A stretch of 64,000 bases of DNA from assembly GCA_025093985.1 (NCBI GenBank), contig JACAAK010000005.1:1488001-1552000 (forward strand), written 5' to 3'. This DNA is from Calvatia gigantea (taxonomy: Eukaryota; Basidiomycota; Agaricomycetes; Agaricales; Lycoperdaceae). Positions 61,001-64,000 of this stretch are shown one piece after another (the stretch's first letter is position 1; every line of letters starts with the position of its first letter). The translations under genes and the position numbers were made by a program. The notes beneath the pieces are model-generated. The model was not told the DNA's origin, made no database searches, and saw only the letters and a program-made list of their open reading frames with translations.

Positions 61001-61617
61001 CACCAAGAGAAAAGTTACAAGGGTTCCTTAGTATGTTGTTCTTAACCTAACCTGTTCGCGTTATTAACCGAGGCCGTGATGTAACACAGATGTACTTCCC
61101 CACTCTCCATCGTTGCAATCTCAAATGTGCACGTTCTCGTCACCCGAACGACAGACTATCTTTTCCTCGGACTCGCAACCTGGAGACAGAGCAACTTCTG
61201 CATCTCCAGCTAACAGCACCTCATTAAATTCGGGATATTCGAGGCCTGAGATCGTTGACATTCCGGAAATGGCGGCGATTCCGACCACAATTTCTCAATC
61301 AACTTCAAACTCGGAAAATACCATCGACTTCTCGTCGACACTGGACAGTACTACGCTCCAACTACGCAAGGAAGTACCACGAGAGCAAGTAGTAGCTATG
61401 TTTCAGAAGATGGTGCGGTCATAATTAGTCGTTGTCTCCTGGCATCAAGTGCTAACATCCTTTTTTGGCTGGTGGGTAGCACCTGCGGGAGATATTGTTT
61501 ACGAAGGGCGCTCGGCTCGAAGGAATGGTAACGAAGAGGGAAATAACCGACTTGTTGACGTACCGTTTTGACCACACTGGAGCTTTACAGGCCCCTCCAC
61601 CTTCTGAACGACTCTAA
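58061..61617 (+). CDS. CLC-family chloride channel/transporter with C-terminal CBS domains
   Basis: About 20 exons, 58061-61617, estimated 750-800 residues. Not every junction was fixed. The N-terminus is acidic and cytosolic, with the first span in [19 protein letters not shown]. Filter region 1 rebuilds as YAFHTGIPEIKAILGGYV through two small exons near 58790-58900. Region 2 is SLGKEGPLVH, with the gating Glu kept. Later spans include [34 protein letters not shown] and [17 protein letters not shown]. The C-terminus carries CBS-like segments ([19 protein letters not shown] text, then [16 protein letters not shown]). CLC proteins are homodimers moving chloride, often in exchange for protons, on vacuole, Golgi or plasma membrane. 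The first filter motif departs from the usual GSGIPE. Confidence 0.88.
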
Positions 61618-62648
61618 CTGTAATGATAATATAGCATTTGATCGGCTCCCGTGACAATGCTGACATCCTTCCAACGAGACACCCGAAATTTTTTGAACGG
61701 CGTTGGTCGGCCCCCCGCATGCTGCCAGAATGATGACGAGGACAAGAGTATCAATGTAATAGATGATAAATAGCAGAAGTAAACATCAGTAAGTTTGGGG
61801 CGTGCTCCGGGAACTTGGAAGATGATCCCCACCGTGACGTTGTTCATCGGAATGGCGGAGATCGTCTACCAGACGTGGATTGTTGGGTATCCGACCCTCG
61901 CGGAGGGGGAAGAAGGGCCCCCATCCTACAAATTTGGAACTACACCCGGCAATTCAATGTGGCGCTTACCGGCCATGGGAATATTGCGGTCTGTGAGTGG
62001 AAACAAGCCGAGTTACTCGCTTGCAGATGACACGCGCCCTTCCGAAAATTAAGCCGCACAGAGGCTGGCCGCCGAACGCAGGAGATAGATCCACGCGGTA
62101 CAATATTCATCTTTACACAGAGCTATTAACGCCAGTCGCACGCAAGAATACATTCAATACAAGTATATCACCTTCCCTGGCCACTCGGTGCTCAGGCCTC
62201 AGGCCTCAGGCCCAATCATTGATAACCGACTTTCCGATCCGGTTCCTTCCCGAGGACATGAGGATTGATCCGAAGGCCATTATCACCAGCCGAAAAGATC
62301 TCCAAAAGTCGAGCTTCCAGGTATCGCGTCACCAGCACGGCAGAGGTCTTCTAGCGTGCCCTTCAGGAGTAAGAATCGTAAAACTCCTAAGTCTCTCACT
62401 ACCACACAAAGTGGGTTTTTCTCTCCATGAAAGTGTTTCTGTCTATACACTATAGCAGCGAGTATGCAAATAAGAACACCGGACAGCAAAAATATGATGA
62501 TAGACTCTATCCTAATCCTTTTATTGTGGTGTAAGGTGGGGAATATATATAACGGGTGGATGAGGTAGGATACTTGGGGGGGGGAGGTCCAACGAAAAAC
62601 GAAAGACGCGTAGTGGGACAGAGAACGAGGGCCCGGGGGTAGAGGCAT
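61618..62648. other. 1.0 kb convergent gene-free interval
   Basis: Between the CLC and phosphate-carrier stops. Open frames up to 152 codons occur on both strands with no recognisable domain and no consistent ATG context. A short CAGGCCT tandem repeat lies inside. Terminators expected. Confidence 0.5.
62192..62212. repeat. Three copies of a 7-bp tandem repeat (TCAGGCC)
   Basis: Three perfect back-to-back copies in the convergent spacer. Confidence 0.9.
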
Positions 62649-63831
62649 TTATTTACCACCAGTGGTGCCCATGCCCATGGTCGACTTGAACGTATCATAG
62701 ATCCACCATTGGAAGCCAGTGAGAGTACCTAAGGAATGCCATCTATTAAATCTCTGTTCTACACAGTATCTGGAAGTGGAAGGCTCACCGATCATGATAA
62801 CACGAGTACCGAGACCCTTGGTAGCAAGCGACACAACACCAACTTCCTTGGCGATGGTGCCAAGACTCTTGCCCTTGTTTTCAGTCTTACCGAGTTGCGA
62901 GACAAGCGAATCGGCAGGATGAGAAACGATAGCACAAACAACACCGGCGAGATAACCAGAAGCGAAGGTAACACCGAGCTGAGTGCCCTTGCCATAAGAC
63001 TCTTTAGGTTCGGTGAAGACGTGGGTGTAAAAGAGTTGGACAATCTTCTCAAAGAAGAAGAATTTGGCCATGGTATAGGGGATCTGAATGAAACAATTAC
63101 GTCAATACTCTGTTGGGAATGTAAACTTTTTTTTTTTTGTGTATTACCTGACGCGACCACAGAGGTACGAGGGAGCCGAAAGGGTACCTAGTCTCAATCT
63201 TGGTCCTGCTCATCTCTTTGAGAGCAGCACCAAAGGGAATAGGGAAAGTGCCAGTAGGGCTAGTTTGGATTTTGACTTTGGTCATCTCGAACGGGCAGAG
63301 GGCGAGGTCGGCAAAGACCTCGGCAGAGGCGGAACCAGCGAGCCAAATTGCGGGCTTGTACTTGTTGGAAAGCTCCTCACCAGCCAAGTTCATGTAGGCA
63401 TCTTTGAAAACTTCATAGAGACCGTACTTGAACATTCCCTGGAGGGAGTAGCCGACAAAGGTGGGGCCGAAACCTTTCCAGATACCCTTGGAACCCTCCT
63501 CAGCTACGAGGGTTTTGAGGGCACCGCCGAGCTTGGTGTATTTGCCGGGGTTGACCTGTGGTGGTAATTTGTGAGAGGGATCGCGAAGTGCGAACGCGAT
63601 GAAACATTACCTGCATGTTACATTTGGCAACATCGAGAGGTGTGATACCGGCGTGTGTAATACCACAAGCGAGGATGCCACCAAGCATGCACTTCGCGTA
63701 GTAAGAGGTGTCGTGGGGCACAGGCCCAAGATACCTAGACGGTGATGGCTGTGGGTGAGCAAGTAGGTAGGAGGTGAGTGAAACGAGTGGACTGACCTAG
63801 CATCCCATTTGCCCGTAGGAGATGAAGCCAT
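62649..63831 (-). CDS. MIR1: Mitochondrial phosphate carrier
   Basis: Five exons (63831-63797, 63734-63611, 63555-63148, 63083-62789, 62728-62649) total 942 nt, 313 aa. Three mitochondrial-carrier repeats are marked by TPLDVAKCNMQ, CPFEMTKVKIQT and HPADSLVSQLGK, each a PX(D/E)XX(K/R) signature. The phosphate-carrier type is shown by YAKCMLGGILACGITHAGI and KGIWKGFGPTFVGYSLQG. It imports phosphate with protons across the inner membrane to feed ATP synthase. A short N-terminus (MASSPTGKWDAR) precedes the first span, with no long presequence. The gene is complete and its start is near the right window edge. Confidence 0.96.
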
Positions 63832-64000
63832 GGAGGAGTATTAGAGGATAGGAAAAGAGTCTAGTCTAAGGCTCTAAGCCGTTGGGGAGATGGAAGTGGA
63901 CAAGAGAAGATGTGCCAGCACAGGCCAAATGTCGGCTTTTTCTGAAAAGTCCTTTGGCCGCGCTCTCACGGCTCTTTCCGCCCAAAGCCGACTAGCCAAT
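63832..64000. promoter_or_regulatory. Upstream region of the phosphate carrier gene, cut by the window edge
   Basis: The last 169 bp hold the 5' leader and proximal promoter of the minus-strand carrier gene. No specific motif identified. Confidence 0.45.

Overview
This window looks like nuclear DNA of a filamentous basidiomycete, most likely an Agaricomycete. Genes are dense (about 28 in 64 kb), nearly all are cut by many short GT-AG introns (mostly 46-62 nt, with branch-like CTNAC/CTAAC motifs), and the families fit this group: basidiomycete F-box proteins, a Zn2Cys6 transcription factor, a GH45 endoglucanase and an Slt2/Mpk1-type MAP kinase. No bacterial, phage, CRISPR or intact transposon sequence was seen. 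I rebuilt gene models by hand from splice signals and family motifs. Where the summed exon length is an exact multiple of three, I say so.

Layout. 1-8 kb: a 5'-truncated membrane protein, then a very large protein with about nine CCCH zinc fingers, a WG/GW-rich stretch and a C-terminal RING/IBR-like module, then a frame-broken F-box gene. 8-18 kb: vacuolar carboxypeptidase S (M20), V-ATPase subunit G, and a Zn2Cys6 transcription factor. 18-23 kb: ribosomal proteins P2 and S15 head to head, a second F-box-like gene, and the Fe-S assembly ATPase Nbp35. 23-36 kb: three minus-strand genes in tandem, a cell-wall-type MAP kinase, symplekin/Pta1, and a LIM-RhoGAP. 37-46 kb: carnitine acetyltransferase, Erv1, a GH47 mannosidase, a Gfo/Idh/MocA oxidoreductase and OHCU decarboxylase. 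46-53 kb: a J-protein, CDK7/Kin28, a zinc-finger nucleoporin, and a complex I 21 kDa subunit. 53-64 kb: GH45 endoglucanase, DHHC palmitoyltransferase, dual-specificity phosphatase, Mediator subunit 4, a CLC chloride transporter, and the mitochondrial phosphate carrier.

The genes do not form one pathway. They are mainly conserved housekeeping genes: translation, vacuolar acidification, mRNA 3' processing, transcription (CDK7, MED4), nuclear pore, mitochondrial import and respiration, and secretory glycan trimming. Many neighbours are divergent pairs with short shared promoters (172-402 bp).

The most unusual items are: (i) the CCCH/GW/RING-IBR protein, which could couple RNA or Argonaute binding to ubiquitylation; (ii) extreme micro-exon architecture, including a 5-nt exon in the MAP kinase and first exons that consist only of the ATG; (iii) at least six gene models that are exactly one base too long, always in the +1 direction, which points to residual insertion errors or recent frame damage; (iv) a CLC protein with a divergent selectivity-filter motif; (v) a carnitine acetyltransferase carrying both a mitochondrial presequence and a peroxisomal AKL tail.
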